DNA of 64,000 nucleotides from Spisula solida (taxonomy: Eukaryota; Mollusca; Bivalvia; Venerida; Mactridae): contig OX365952.1 of assembly GCA_947247005.1 (NCBI GenBank), positions 48,588,722 through 48,652,721 on the forward strand, read 5' to 3'. Both the position numbers and the translations under genes were made by a program. The notes under the pieces were generated by a model. That model did no database searches and was not told the origin of the DNA. It was given only the letters and a program-made list of their open reading frames with translations. Of this stretch, positions 22,376 to 35,900 are shown piece by piece (the first letter of the stretch is position 1; every line of letters starts with the position of its first letter).

Positions 22376-23331
22376 CAGGGTGTCCAAAAAGAAAGTATAC
22401 AGTTTCAGTGTCTATCTATCAAACCTCTTTATTCTACTATCGCAACAAAAATTTGCACATCTATAGACAAAAGATGTAAGTTTTTTCTGTGACCACTTTT
22501 AAGATTATAACCCGGATAATTTTTAGAAAAATGTCAATTTTCTAAAATTATCTTATTTTGTCCGTGACGTCATTTTGTAGTAATAAACGACGTTTTCACG
22601 ATGCATGTTGCCTTCTGACATTTCCCTTCTTGCACTCGTTCTTTGAAACTATCAATTCGATTTGCACATGTTTCTAACCTAATCTTCTAACCTTCTCTTT
22701 TGATGTTCCTCAGCAGTGTAGATTTGTCCGTTGGCTTTAGATTGTACACTAGCGATTCAGATATCACAATAGAAAGAAATAAACTCAACCCGTTACTTGT
22801 CTTTGTTAAACAAGCTCATTCCTAAACACCGCCAGTGATTTATTGTTTTGAATGATGCATAGTTCATGTACGATGTACCAGGGCCGCACATTGTACATAA
22901 GGGGTTAGATGAATTTCTTGAAACAGTTGGATCCAAATTAATTTCCAGGAAATATCCCCTGTGGTGTGACATGGCCCGCCCACAGCCCGGATCTAAATCA
23001 TAGCGACTTTTTCTTGTGGATCTATGTGAAAGAATATCAGTTTAGACACATGTGCAAATGTTATAAATAGTTTAAAAGAAGCACAAGAAGGCAAACGTAA
23101 GTAGTGTTGACATCTTTAGAACGTCATAAATAGACTTCACTGTCAAAATAAGGTAATTGCAGTAAATTTACATTTTTTTTAAATTATCCATCCAAGTTAT
23201 TATCTTAAAACTGGTCCCAGAAAAAACTTACAATTTTTGTCTAAACATGGGCAAATTTTCTTTACGATAGCAGAATGAAGAGATTTGATAAATATACACT
23301 GAAACTGTATACTTTCTTTTTGGACACCCTG
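22376..23331. mobile_element. TA-flanked Tc1/mariner-superfamily relic
   Basis: TA at 22374-22375 and 23332-23333. Inverted ends CAGGGTGTCCAAAAAG and CTTTTTGGACACCCTG extend for about 45 bases through ATACAGTTTCAGTGT. Inside, near 22960-23035, plus-strand words corresponding to a degenerate PRSPDLNxxDFFLW transposase segment are visible, with stops. Length 956 bp suggests internal deletion. Confidence 0.8.
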
Positions 23332-23429
23332 TACATGTTTCCTCTATGTAAGCTGTACATACATAGATACATACAATCTACATTATTTTTAAAAAGATCT
23401 CCGTTAAAGGACGTGTCTAAGTTCATATT

Positions 23430-23700
23430 CAAGTCAAGTCAAGTCAAACTTTATTTATTGTCGGAAATTTGGTACAAACAAAATAACATAAGCGATGTAT
23501 AGCTTTTGTCCGACAAACAATAAGTACAATATAACAAATTATGAAGTCAATGTAACATAAAAATGTGAACATATTCTAAAATTCCTAAAGATAAAATAAC
23601 AAAAATAAAGTTAAGAAGCAAGGTATACAGTTTTACAATTTCAGATTATTTAAAGATAAATTAAACTCAATATAAGTTTGTAATACTAAGAATTTATATC
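23430..23700 (-). mobile_element. LINE 3' end (minus strand) with (TTGAC)n tail
   Basis: Starts with TCAAGTCAAGTCAAGTCAAA followed by CTTTATTTATTGTCGG. This is the typical layout of a reversed non-LTR 3' end with a pentamer tail. The 5' limit is not resolved and there is no coding remnant. Confidence 0.5.
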
Positions 23701-25503
23701 CTATAAAAATTCAAATTCTGCTAGAAAGACGATATAAATAAAATATCCTAATAGAATATACATAATCACTATATAAATCTTTATTATATACCTAGCAATG
23801 TATTGTCACGAATACAGGCCAAATCGCGCAGTGAAATACAACGCGACATATTGCGTTTTCCGTATCATACATGTCTGGTTTTCCGAATCCGTATCATGCA
23901 TGTCTGACGTGTTATATGCCGAACATATGCCAACGTAATTGACGTCACGACGTAAACAATTGCCTTTTTACGAATGGGCGTCGTGTTATATGCCGAAAAT
24001 ATGCCGACGTTCATGACGCCAATGTATACACATCAAATGCATTTTCGCGCGTAGAGGTGTTTTTTTCACTTTTGTGGAAATATAATAAAAGTAATATCAC
24101 TGCAGTTGTGTTGATCCGTTAACCCGTATTACATGTCGTTGATGTTGATAGATATAAGTGTCCAACCGTTGATGTAAAACTAACTTTGTCAGGTTTAGAT
24201 ATTTTTTATTTAGTTCAACAAATGTATATTTCACAAAGTTTAAAATAATGCATAATGTCACAAAGTTTAGTTCTCACAAAGTTATTAATCAATTGGTAAT
24301 CCAATATTTATATTTTAACTTGAACTCAAGTTACTATTTAATATGGTACTCCATATTTAGTCCTACTTGTTAGGAACTCCTAACTAACACAACCTAACGC
24401 CTAAAAATTACTAGTTATCCTAAATAAGATTTCCTTGACTTATATACAAAGTCTACAGCCATTGACACCTTGAGCAATTGTGCTCAAAGGAAGTGGCTTT
24501 CAACGCTTAATAATAAAACAGTCAAATATAATTATTTTAAGACTTCAATCTATGACAATTAAACAATAGGTGTAAAATTAATATAAGAAAGTTTGCAACA
24601 TGGTTTGAAAGATATGGCTTAATAGGAAATTGATAACATCTCAGGAAACACGGTATTATAATTAAGAACTCAAAATTAATGTGTTCAGAGATTGAGCAAT
24701 ATTATTTGAAAGTAGAGTTTTAAACAATAGAAACCATGATTGGTTATGTCACAATAAATGGCAAATTTTACATCATAAAACTTGCACCATACCGCATCAC
24801 GCTCGACCTAACGGTCTCGCGAGATACGGTACTACACAGGCAACTCGAGGTAATACGACTCAACGGATCAACACACTGTAGTGATATTCCGTATATATAA
24901 ATATAAAAATACAGCACAGAAGGGCAAATATTTTTTTATGTAAAAAATGACAAATTGTTGAGTTTGGAATATTATGGAATCGTATATATGTATATAAATA
25001 TGAACATAACATCAATAAATGTTCCGAGACAGACAAACCTTGCAACACACCACTAATCGATACTCATTCCTTGCGTAATTGAACAAGAGCCTTGTTTGAA
25101 CAAGTATCAACGCCGGCATAATAATAAAATGCATTCAAATAATCAAAATGATAAAAAGCGTCTGAAGTTAAAACAGAATGATTTAATGCAAGTATAAGGT
25201 ATGTCTTTAAAACTATTGTCAACATGTTAATTTAGCTATTACATGATTTACGAACATGAGGAAATTCCGCCACACGCATTTAACATGCTTTTAAAATGGT
25301 TGAAATTACTAGTGTCCCGAAAATGTTGAGGCAAAGATTTCCAAATATTAGTAACAGAAAGGAATTATATTGTTTCAGATACGGGTAACGTGTAACCTTG
25401 TGTGCAAGAACACATCCTGCTGTTGCGGAAGCGCGAACGTACATAACGTCACCTACCAATGACTTGTATTTCGCTTGAATTATTGAAAATTATTTTGTAC
25501 ATG
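23701..25503. other. AT-rich spacer, no gene seen
   Basis: Holds a short internal duplication (CGTGTTATATGCCGAA at about 23908 and 23972; CCGTATCATRCATGTCTG at about 23860 and 23889). Otherwise no recognised feature. Confidence 0.45.
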
Positions 25504-27103
25504 TATATACGGAAGCGCAAGCCGGATTTCGGAAAAACATGGGGACCACTGATAATATTTTTGTTTTAAGCGGTATAATCAACCATCTTTTAAACAACAA
25601 CAAGAAATTATTCGTTTGTTTATCGATTGCACAAAAGCTTTTGATCTACTAGTTAGAGAAAATATATTTTATAAACTAATAAGATATGGCATTAGGGGGA
25701 AAATGTTGAATGTAATTAGGTCGCTATATTTGAATGTCAAATCGCGAGTTAAAAACCGGAATTACTTAATTCCTGATAGTTTTGAGTGTTATTTGGGCAT
25801 CCGTCAAGGAGACTGTCTTTCTCCTTTCATTTTTGCACTTTTTGTTAATGACCTTGAAGAACATCTGGAAACTAACGGTTTTAAAGGGCTCAGTTTAGAT
25901 ACATTGAAAATATTTTTGTTGTTATACGCCGATGACATCGTTTTATTCGCTGAGGACGAAATTAACTTACAGAACGGATTGAATACTTTAAAAGAGTATT
26001 GTAACAAGTGGAAATTAACAGTGAATGTTAAAAAAACTAAAATTATGGACTTTAGGAAAGGTGGGCGTCTTAGACAGGATCTGAAATTATTTACAATGGT
26101 GATGAACTTGAAATTGTGAATTGTTTCACATACCTAGGCATAACATTCTCCAATGGGGGGTCGTTTACAAAAAACATTTGAAACACTCAATGGTCAAGAT
26201 TGCAAAGCAATTTTTAAACTTAAGTCGTATTTGACTAAATTCCCAACACTATCCGTAAGTCATATTATATCTTTATTTGACAAGTTGATACTTCCAATAT
26301 TGAATTATGGCTCTGAAATATGGGGGTTTTCTGATGCCGACATTTTAGAACGCACTCATTTACACTTTTTAAAAAATATTTTAGGTGTGAAGCTTTCTAC
26401 TCAAAACAATTTCATTTATGGTGAACTCGGTCGTACACCTTTAAAAATAACGAGAATGGTAAATATAATACGTTTTTGGTTGAAAATCACATGTGTATGC
26501 AATGATGAAAGAAAAGAAAATATATAAAACTAATATACAAAATGATGTTAAATGATAATGAACTATTATCAAACAAAACCAACTGGACACATAAAGTTAA
26601 ACAACTACTGGAAAATTTGGGGTTCAATGAGGTTTGGTTGAACCAAGGGGTGAACAATGTAAAACATTTTATGCCAATCTTTAGACAAAGACTTAATTAC
26701 GTATTTATTCAAGAATGGAATGGACAACTTCATAATTCTACAAGAGCTAGTTCATATATATTATTTTCAGAATTTGGTTTTAAGCAATACCTAGATTTCG
26801 TAACTATCCGTAAGTTTAGAACAGCTTTATCACGATTAGGTGTATCTTCTCACAGGCTAGAAATTGAGACAGGTAGATGGCATAAACCCCAAAAACATTT
26901 TAGAGGACGAATTTCATTTTATTCTAGAATGTCCTTTATTTCATGATCTAAGAAAAGACCTAATTAAACGTTATTTTTGGCAAAGACCGAACATCCCAAA
27001 ATTCATTGAATTAATCTCGTCCACAAATCAAATCACGGTAAAGAAATTAGCTATCTACATATTTAAAAGCTTTGAAATACGGGACAGATTGTACTATTTT
27101 TAA
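25504..27103 (+). pseudogene. Dead LINE reverse transcriptase
   Basis: Plus-strand frames read EAQAGFRKNMGTTDNIFVLS, then FIDCTKAFD, GIRQGDCLSPFIFALFVNDL, and the catalytic YADDIVLFAED (about 25924). FTYLGITFSNGG, LPILNYGSEIWGF and a C-terminal EDEFHFILECP block follow, ending LYYF then TAA at 27101-27103. Frame changes occur near 25615, 26110, 26530 and 26885, with an apparent small deletion at the last. The 5' part is missing. A LINE 3' UTR-like phrase (GGGCCAATGGCCTAAATC) appears only at about 28179, suggesting a later insertion between. Confidence 0.85.
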
Positions 27104-27579
27104 TTAACCTTTCTCCTAACATATACTGCCAATTGCAAAATACAAATTTATTCTATGTCTCTATCCTTGTTATACGATGTTATTATTAACTTATTGATTA
27201 TTATGCTTACCGGAACGTATCAATCATGTTTATTATTATTATACCTTGTAGTATGGTGCGGGATTGTTTACCGGATACCCACTAATTTCCGTTAGTACGG
27301 TCGTGCTTTTCCGTCATTAAATTGTAAGGATATTTTAAGCTGCTAAAACAACAAGATACAACGGAAAACATGTAGCATTGGTGGGTCTCCAGTAAATAAT
27401 CTCGCGGAATATAATACCATTTGTATTATGTACATATACTTTGGAATGCTTTATATCGTGTTTGTATATATACTGCGTTCAAAGTCAAACGATAATCGTT
27501 ATACACATAAACTCGTCTGTTAGGTAAACTTTAAAATCGATTCGATATCAAACTATGTTCAAAGCGCACTCCCTTCATC

Positions 27580-27660
27580 AAGGGCGCTGTAGTGTAGTGG
27601 ATACGCACGCTTCCTACAAGTTTCATTTTTATTTTGAGTAGTAGGTTCGATCCCCACAAT
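27580..27660 (+). repeat. tRNA-like sequence (SINE head candidate)
   Basis: GGGCGCTGTAGTGTAGTGGATA (A box within) and GTAGGTTCGATCCCCACA (B box) are separated by about 45 bases. It looks like a tRNA-derived SINE promoter. Confidence 0.5.
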
Positions 27661-27939
27661 TTAATTTTTTTATTACATGTATGCATGATATAAAGTTTCA
27701 TATTATACTACTGCTTTAATGAATCGATACTCCAAATGCTACATATTTTATGTTGCCGTGACTATATTATATTAGTGTATGATTATTGTACTGTAGATAG
27801 AAATAAAATAATTGAAAATATACAATTTGATAGATATAGAATGAAAACATAACCATCAATAAATATAGTTACTACGTGCGTTATTATTACTTACAAATCC
27901 AAATAAGGTACTTGTAAAAAACTTTAAAATTTATGTAAC

Positions 27940-28045
27940 TTGGATGGGTGTCGAACCAGTGGCGAGATTGAACAAAATCTCAACGAAATCAGTTAAATAA
28001 CAGCGGCATGGTATTCCACTCGACTAACGAGACGATATGAAAAAC
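27940..28045 (-). repeat. tRNA-like sequence (SINE head candidate)
   Basis: On the minus strand TAGTCGAGTGGAATA resembles an A box, and CTGGTTCGACACCC, about 60 bases further on, a B box. Confidence 0.45.
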
Positions 28046-28522
28046 TAAGTTTCAAGTTATTATACTATTGATCGAAGGTATCTCTTTTACTATATAAAAC
28101 GTAAGCCCCCCTATTCTTTTGAATGGGATAGTTCCCTCATTAGTATTTCTTATTGAACCGACAGTATATGTGATTCATGGGCCAATGGCCTAAATCTTGA
28201 AAATAAACTGTAAACTGTATGAATTAGATCGCGTTGAATTATGTATTTATGATAAAATTTAATTTACATGTATTTAGATTTCGCGATCTTGTATACATGT
28301 AACATCAATGGAGAGTATTCTTTTTCTTGTAACTAATTATATTGTTCTTATTTTAGGCTCTTGTATTTATATAATAATTATTTATCTAATTACGAAGAAT
28401 TGAGTTGGTGTTATATCTACTACCACACCCGGTTACACTTAGACTGTCTTAATTAATAATGGTAAGGTGTACGATTTCTTGAATATAACCTTTATTTCAT
28501 AATATTACTTTTCTGAGTTATA

Positions 28523-28740
28523 CGAGGGGTGTTCGGAAAGAAAATGCAATTTACTCTATAGCTTTGTATTGACAGAACAATTTACAATGAAACTCACAGA
28601 AAACTTTCATTGAACCCTCCTTCACACATTGCACATTTATTCAACTTAATATATACGTATAGATAATTTCACCTACTGTCAATCGTCAATGAGTAAATTA
28701 TCTAACTGCATTATGGATTTTAAAGTTAATATTTTACATG
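28523..28740. mobile_element. One end of a mariner-type element related to 15849-17176
   Basis: After TA at 28521-28522 the sequence CGAGGGGTGTTCGGAAAG matches the right terminal repeat of the element at 15849-17176 in inverted orientation, with similarity through AAACTCACAGAAAAC. No matching opposite end was found, so it is truncated or diverged. Confidence 0.6.
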
Positions 28741-29328
28741 TACAATGAAACACGTATATTTCTCATTGGACCATATACATCACTCTATCATATAACATTA
28801 TATCTGTATGTGAAAATGTAAAGGTACTGCCTCACGTTTTTGTGTATTGCAAAAATTAAATTAAATTGTTAAATATTCATGTAATATTGGTATAGTTACC
28901 TGAATATGCCATTAACAACCACATTAACATGAAAAATAACTTGGGAAACATCAGCATTTTGTAGTAATTTAGCATTTTTACACCCAATTAATACCCTATA
29001 GAATAAGCACTACTATCACTTAAATTGCTTGAAATTTGTTTGCATTCGATGAAAACGAATCGCGAAACGAACCTCACAGCTGTTTAGGCTTTAGTTTGTT
29101 GAAGTTACAGTTTGATCATAAAACTCTGAGATATTTTCAAAAGGAAAAATACAGAGTGCCGAATTTCAAGAGTGATTTAAATTGCTTATATGTCATAAAT
29201 CTTTCATAAAGCCACTGTCAGTTGCTTTCTATTACATAAATACTTGGTTAGGTAGAAAAATTACGCCTTACGAAATTTTTAGCCCGACCTGTGAGGCAGC
29301 ACCTTTAAGCTTCATTTAAACGATTCTG

Positions 29329-29933
29329 CTAGTTGTGTAGCAATCGTAAACCATCTTCAGGAGTCATCTCAGGAACTCTGTATGGCTGATCCAACCATTT
29401 CTTGTAGACTTGTATACCTTTGGTGCGATGATTTCTGAACTTCATATTTTCTATTTTCAGGATGCAGTAATCTAGACCTTTACGTATACCGATAATACCC
29501 CAATCCAGGCCACACTTCTTACAATACATTTTATATTTCTTGTGTAGTCCATCGTATATTTTGGGTCTCTTATGCTCCTTCCGCTCAATTTTAGCAGTAA
29601 TGTCCTTGTCAATAACAACATAGTTACTTCCCATCCGCCGTACGTCTGAAATAAAGCATGCAAACACATTGCATCTTCCACATAAAATATCGTGATCTTC
29701 TTCCGACTGTCTTCCTTTCTTGTAACCCTCTGTTTCAACTTTGAAGCGATACTTAGACATTTCCTTGCTCTGGAAGTTACGGACCTTAGCTTCTACGAAT
29801 CTTGGCTGGAGACATTTTATCCTTTTCAAAGCCCTGTACATCATGGATGCCTTATACGCATTGATTCTGTCTTGTTCCATCATCTTCTCATCTGCCATCA
29901 GTGTAATGGTTGCATCCTGTTTACGAGCCCGAC
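29329..29933 (-). CDS. RIGI-like: RLR exon 20: end of motif VI, pincer, C-terminal RNA-binding domain
   Basis: Acceptor TTCATTACCAG|GTCGGG; stop TAG at 29329-29331. The first codons complete motif VI (G-R-A-R). A helical pincer follows (EQDRINAYKASMMYRALKRI). The RD/CTD comes next, with CGRC at 1089-1092 and CKKC at 1142-1145 framing a basic, beta-rich core. This matches the C-terminal regulatory domain of RIG-I and MDA5. An AATAAA candidate on the minus strand lies near 28630, about 700 bases downstream. Confidence 0.93.
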
Positions 29934-32900
29934 CTGGTAATGAACAATCACATGTGATACTCAATGTAGTTATCGTTACAACTTGAGTAGCTATTACAAT
30001 GTTTTATCACATGTTTGACATAAATATGATAAAGCTAGTATAATGAAGCTTTCACGTGATGACATTGAAATTATAGGCGTCGCGTCGAATTGGTTGCGTT
30101 TACTCGTTGAATAAAATTGACAAAAAACATTTAATTACTTAATTCCGACTTTTTAAATAATTTCAATCAATAGGAAAATACACATAATTATATATCATAT
30201 TATGTAATATACATCGTTCTCTATATATCAGATAAACTGATATACTGATCTCATCTATTGACAGTATGGCATCATTATGTGACATGCATTCGGAACACAT
30301 TCGCCATTACGAAACAATATCTGATATATCCAGACGGTTATTTTTTATACAATACAAAGATCTGGCAAAAATGGTTATTTTGAAATTTGGTTGGCTGTCA
30401 GCTTTACTTAAAATTGGAACCACAAGCCAGTTGATACGTAAGGAAATATAGTTATTTATTTGCAGTTGCGTTACAAACAAAACTGGTTTATACGTGGGTG
30501 GTCCGCACAAGTCGCGAACATTGATTTGTATTGTATTGTCGAACATTGTATTCACAATTTGCATACCTTGTCTTTTTTAGAGATATGTTATCATTGTAAT
30601 TGCTCAATTTGATGTTGATATCTTAAAGTATTAAAAATCTGCATTGTTTTATTGCACTTGCAGTAGGTCTGATCGGCGCACACTCTACGACGTCAACGAC
30701 GTCGTTTCTTTTGTTTCATCACCTTCGCTTCATTGACTGATGCGATTTCGGATAAATTCGACGCATTCACGTAAATCAAACATGACAGTTAAAGTTCAGA
30801 GAGATACCCCGACATGTATATTAATTTTCCGGAAAGATTTTATGTGCAGCAGTTTAACACATACCATGTTTAGCCTTCACATTTTACCGTCTGACGCCAG
30901 TCTTAGTGAATGACGTTTTTCGCTCTGTTAACTAGGGTCGAGTTGTCCTTTTTGGCTTGGCAGTCTTCATTTTGTCGCCAAATCCCCTTTAAAACATTTA
31001 CACCAAGTGTAGACAAGAGTCCTACATTCATTCCCTCGATTATTTGTATGTTTGACTTCTGTTTTTGATTATGCGGGTGTCAGACCATAGTTCGGCAGTA
31101 CTGTATAGCGGGTATATTTCACGGGGTCCATTATTCGCGTTTTCTGGGTCCTTTTGAATTCACGGTGTATTGATTTCGCGCTAACGACCTCGACCGCGAA
31201 TTTTAAACCTAGTTGGTAAACATTAAATGGGAGGTCAATCTTACATTAGTTACACCTTGGAAAATAAAAAAAACAAACAGAAATTGATTGCTGATTGCAA
31301 TATGATGATTTATAAACGATTTACGGGATTTGCAAATTACATGGTTAGCTTATTTATTTTATTCATAAATCACTTGTTGCGTTTTGACTGTTATTTTGCA
31401 CGGTTTGTTCGATGGCAGAGTTGATTATCATTGAACAAACCATTCACAAACAAATACTTTTTCGGCTAACATTTACACGTTTTGCAAACAAATTAGTTAA
31501 ATTTAACAAGTTTGACGCACTTGCTTATAACTAACACCTTAGAACATGTATTTATAGATGTATTAGTATGTCAAATTTTGTATATTTTTGGGCAATAAAA
31601 TATTATTAAACTAAACTAAACTAAACACCTTATGACGTTCAGAAAACATGATGCACTTGTGATATTTGGTGCAAAGAGTTAACACACGTTTTACAAAGAT
31701 CTAATTTCGAATTATATTTTGTAATTCATTATAAGTCGTAGTCTTATTGCCATATTTTGCTAAACCGACGAACTTCTTGCAACTTTGTTGTTCCTTCACA
31801 TGTTTTTGATGACGCATGGTCTCCCTTTGTATATTTACGAGGTGAATATTTCGCTGTGTTTAGATTTCGCGCTATCAATGCTGACCGCGAATATAGCGAA
31901 AATTAAACCCCCGTGAAATATACCCGCTATACAGTAATTCTTTGTGCCGCACATTTCCGTGACGTCGCCATTTTTGAATGACGCGAAAACCGGAGCGGTG
32001 CGAATTAATTAATAGTTTTGCTGTTAATGACATTATCGATCTTAAATTTCACACAAAAACCTGCGAAACTAAGGTGTCGACCTCCGCATATTTTTTAATG
32101 CACAAATAAAAACACTTATTAAGTTATAAGCTCTTGAATAAAAGCCGATACGTTTTTACAAAATATAAAAGGGCATGCGCCGACTCTACCCAACCCGCAT
32201 TAGTTAATCAAGTATAATTACCAAAATTAAGAAGGAAATGAATTTTCAATACCACTCACATGTTAAGAAATAACTAATGAATAATATGTTGAAGAATTTC
32301 TGGAAAATTATGCGTAGTGTTGAAATGGGAGACAAAGTTCGCGACTTTTGTGGACAACCCTCATATATGTGAAAAGTACGCCGCCTCCATTGCTTTTCTT
32401 GGCCAAAATAAGTTCGAACAAGATTTACAGAATTATGCGAAGCGTTTCAATTGGGTTGAAGGATAAACTATTTGCAGAAAGTCAGTTTGCTGGAAGCGTA
32501 CATACTCTTGTTTGTTTCAATAGCACAGTTCACCTGACGTTCGTTACCTTTCATTTGGATTTTTGTGATTTCGTCCCCCGAGTACTCATAGCTGAGAACA
32601 ATGTTACACTGTGGTACATCAATGCCTTCATAACCAACAGATGTACACACAAGAACTTTGTAGAAACCTTCGTGAAACTTTTCTAATATGTCTGTTTGTA
32701 CACTTTCAGACATACCTGAAACAAAATAATGATGCTTTCAATGAACACTTCTTGAACTTAAATCTTCGCACGTCATTTGTAACGATGTGGATCTTAAACT
32801 GTTAAAAGAATGACTGTGTTACAATTGTCATACTAGTAGATCTATACCTACATAGATTTGATTCTTTATATGAGGTAAAGGTACGTGCTATGCTAGTCAT

Positions 32901-35900
32901 TGATTTTAGACAACTAAACAGCTTAATAACACATTACCCGTACCGTCATCGCCTCCACGGTTTTCTTTTCCATATAGTGGACTGGTTTTGTATCCGGATG
33001 AAAGAAGATCATGATCAAGAAATTCCACCAGAGCTCTACAAGTTGCCCGGGCCTTAACAATCACCAACGCCCTGGAATCTTCTCCTTTTTCATCTAACAT
33101 GGTCTTCAGTGTGTTACTTAGTGTTCGCACATTAGGATTTTCTGTAACTTTGCCTTTGATCCTTAGTTTCTTCTCAACATCTAAAAAATAACGTTTAAAT
33201 CGTTAGCACATTGGTCAACGTTTGTCATAGCTCATTAGTATAAGTAATTGAACTTTCCAATTTTTTTTTTCTTCGATGAAAGAGGAGTATATTGGGACAC
33301 ATAACAAGACGATGAGTATATTTCATCCATTTTATTACTACTATTTATGACTATACGTATTGTCTTCTTCGGATTCTCCTTTATCAACTATTTACTAATG
33401 TACTTTTCCAAAAGACCCAAAAGAGTTCTTGACATGAAGAGAACAAGAGAAATTGGAACTAAAGCCTATTTAACGATACTCCAAACAATTGAATGTTTAT
33501 GTTTTTAAGACAATAATAAAGGCCGCCAAAGAAAAGAAACAATTATAGTGTGGCCTTTAACAATATATTGACTGAAATAGTACATTCAATGTCAGAGACA
33601 TTTTAAACAAGAATGCGTTCAATAAACGCTTATGTCCCCATGGAAGCCTAGTCAATAAAAAAATGATAAGTCAACCAGGGGGCCATAATTCTGTTAAAAT
33701 GTAGGATATTGTTACATGGCTCTGGCAATGTTATGGACTTATGATAGTTAACAAATATGCCAAGTTTGCAAGCAATGCCTTGATGGCCTTGATGTAAGAC
33801 GAAACGGTCAATTTGGGTTAAACAGATCTTTGGCACTTGATTAGCATAAGTCCAAAAGTAGGTAAATGTGAAGGTCAGATGAGGTCAGGTGATAAAGGTG
33901 TGTGGAGAGTGTTCAAATACAACATCCATGCAAGTATGAAAGCTTTGAAGCAAGCCGTATTGATGCTAGACGAAACGGTCAATTTGAGCTAACCAAGAAT
34001 TTGGCCTTCAATAAGTTTAAGGCAAAAGTTATGTCAATGTGAAGGTCAAAATGTAGCAAGCTATATTGATGTAAAACGAAACGGTAAATTTGGGTTAACC
34101 AGGGACGGACGAACAGACGGACAGGTGAATCTTTATATGCCTGCCGATCTATCGATACGGGAGCATAACTATAACAATTATCAGGTCTCATAATACTGAT
34201 TCCAGGTTCGAATAGAAAACAAAATGACAAAAAAAATATTAATTAAATAATTAATGCCTCACCAAGAAATTTCTTGAACAATGTTTTTTCCACTCCTGTA
34301 TGTTTTTCCTTGTGCATCACATCGTCATCATGTTTTCCAGTTAAATATTTGCTGACATCTTTTGAACCAAGTAATTTGTTGATTTCAAGTGCCGAGTTGT
34401 AAGTCTTTCAAAATAGAGAAAACGCTTTTTGAGTTAGATTGTAGACAAGAATTACTAAAGGATCGTTTTTATTCTGTTCATCCACAATTTATGTTACATT
34501 AAAATAAAAACAATAATGCATTTGACTGTGTGTCGAACACGTCGAGGAATACGTTTGTTTATTTTATTTAGTATTAAAATATGATGAGGACAAACAACAA
34601 TCGGTATGAGCAATTGCAAAAATACGTCAAGTTAGACAATTCCTTTCTATAGTAAGACCAAACTGTTTACTATTACACTTAGAAGGCAAACAAACGTGAT
34701 ACAAACATTTTAGGGAGCATAGACACTGTTGAAACTTACATTTAAGTATCGAGCACATGCGCAAATATCTCTTGACACGCCATGGTCATCCACTGTTAGT
34801 TGGGCCCATTTTATTAGATCCACTGTCCATTTGTTGTACGCCTGTGGGTCCTTCTCAAGTTGACGTTTATAGAGGGATAAGTCAGTGAGGGATAAACCAC
34901 AGCTATACTCTATTCACAATACATAAAAAGTAATGGTAATAAATATTTTCATCAACTGATCTGGTTATTATATAGAAGCACATAATAGTTATGATCAAAA
35001 TATCACAGCATCTGAGTACAGTGTAAGGCTTTAGACGTCTGATTAAATTAATTTAAAAAGTTAAGCAATGTTGCGTCGTGGTTTGATCCATTCGAAATGA
35101 TGCTGAAAAACATTATACATGTAGTAGTACTCTACACATACTAATGTAATAATTGTAATACAATCTTTCATTAAATGTAAACTATTTCAGATCAACAATA
35201 TAACAGACAGCCTTGTGTTATTACAAATTACATAAATCATCTTTACAAACATACTTTTGTTAAGGATTTTGTCAAATACTCTCGCAGAACATTCATTACA
35301 AAAACTTTTAACATTTAACCAATAATTTGAAATAAATATCTTACGAACTAGTAATTCTTCTGTTTCTTGTGTTATAACAAATTTATCTTAAAAAGACTTG
35401 TTAAAGGTACAAATAAAACCTTCATTACACAGAGGATAGATCATGTATAAATAGAAATAAGAAATAAATATCATACCATCCAGTAGATCTTCAGTTTCCG
35501 CTATAGCAATCAATAGAACATATCTGCATGGGTCATGATCATGTTTTTCGAGAGGAATAGTTTCTTGAAGAGTAAATAAAACAGCGAAATATTAACAATA
35601 ACGATCACATAAATAGAACAAAAGCATTAGAAAAAGCGCAATTATAACAAAACAAGAGGGCCCACAGGGCCCTATATCGCTCACCTGTGCACATTGATCA
35701 AGTTTTTTAAAAAAAAAAAATTCCAATCAATTTTCATAGCAACCAGAGTCCTGCATGGATTAAAATTCTTTTAGCTTTTTTTAAGAAAGGATAACCCAAG
35801 GAATATTGTTTCCCTTTTATTATGAAATTCAGCCAAAACCTTTAGAGGAGGAGATTTTTAAAGATTTTACTATAGATATATAGGGAAAAACAGCGCCCCA

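Noticed and set aside
31227..31424. A 65-codon frame conserved between the two TA-flanked MITEs (also 41069-41266)
   Set aside because: Conservation reflects recent common origin of the two copies. The A-run differs and the peptide resembles no transposase.
32468..32547. Extension of RLR exon 19 past the donor, giving a degenerate motif VI
   Set aside because: A GTAACG donor sits exactly at the break, and exon 20 supplies GRAR in the correct phase.
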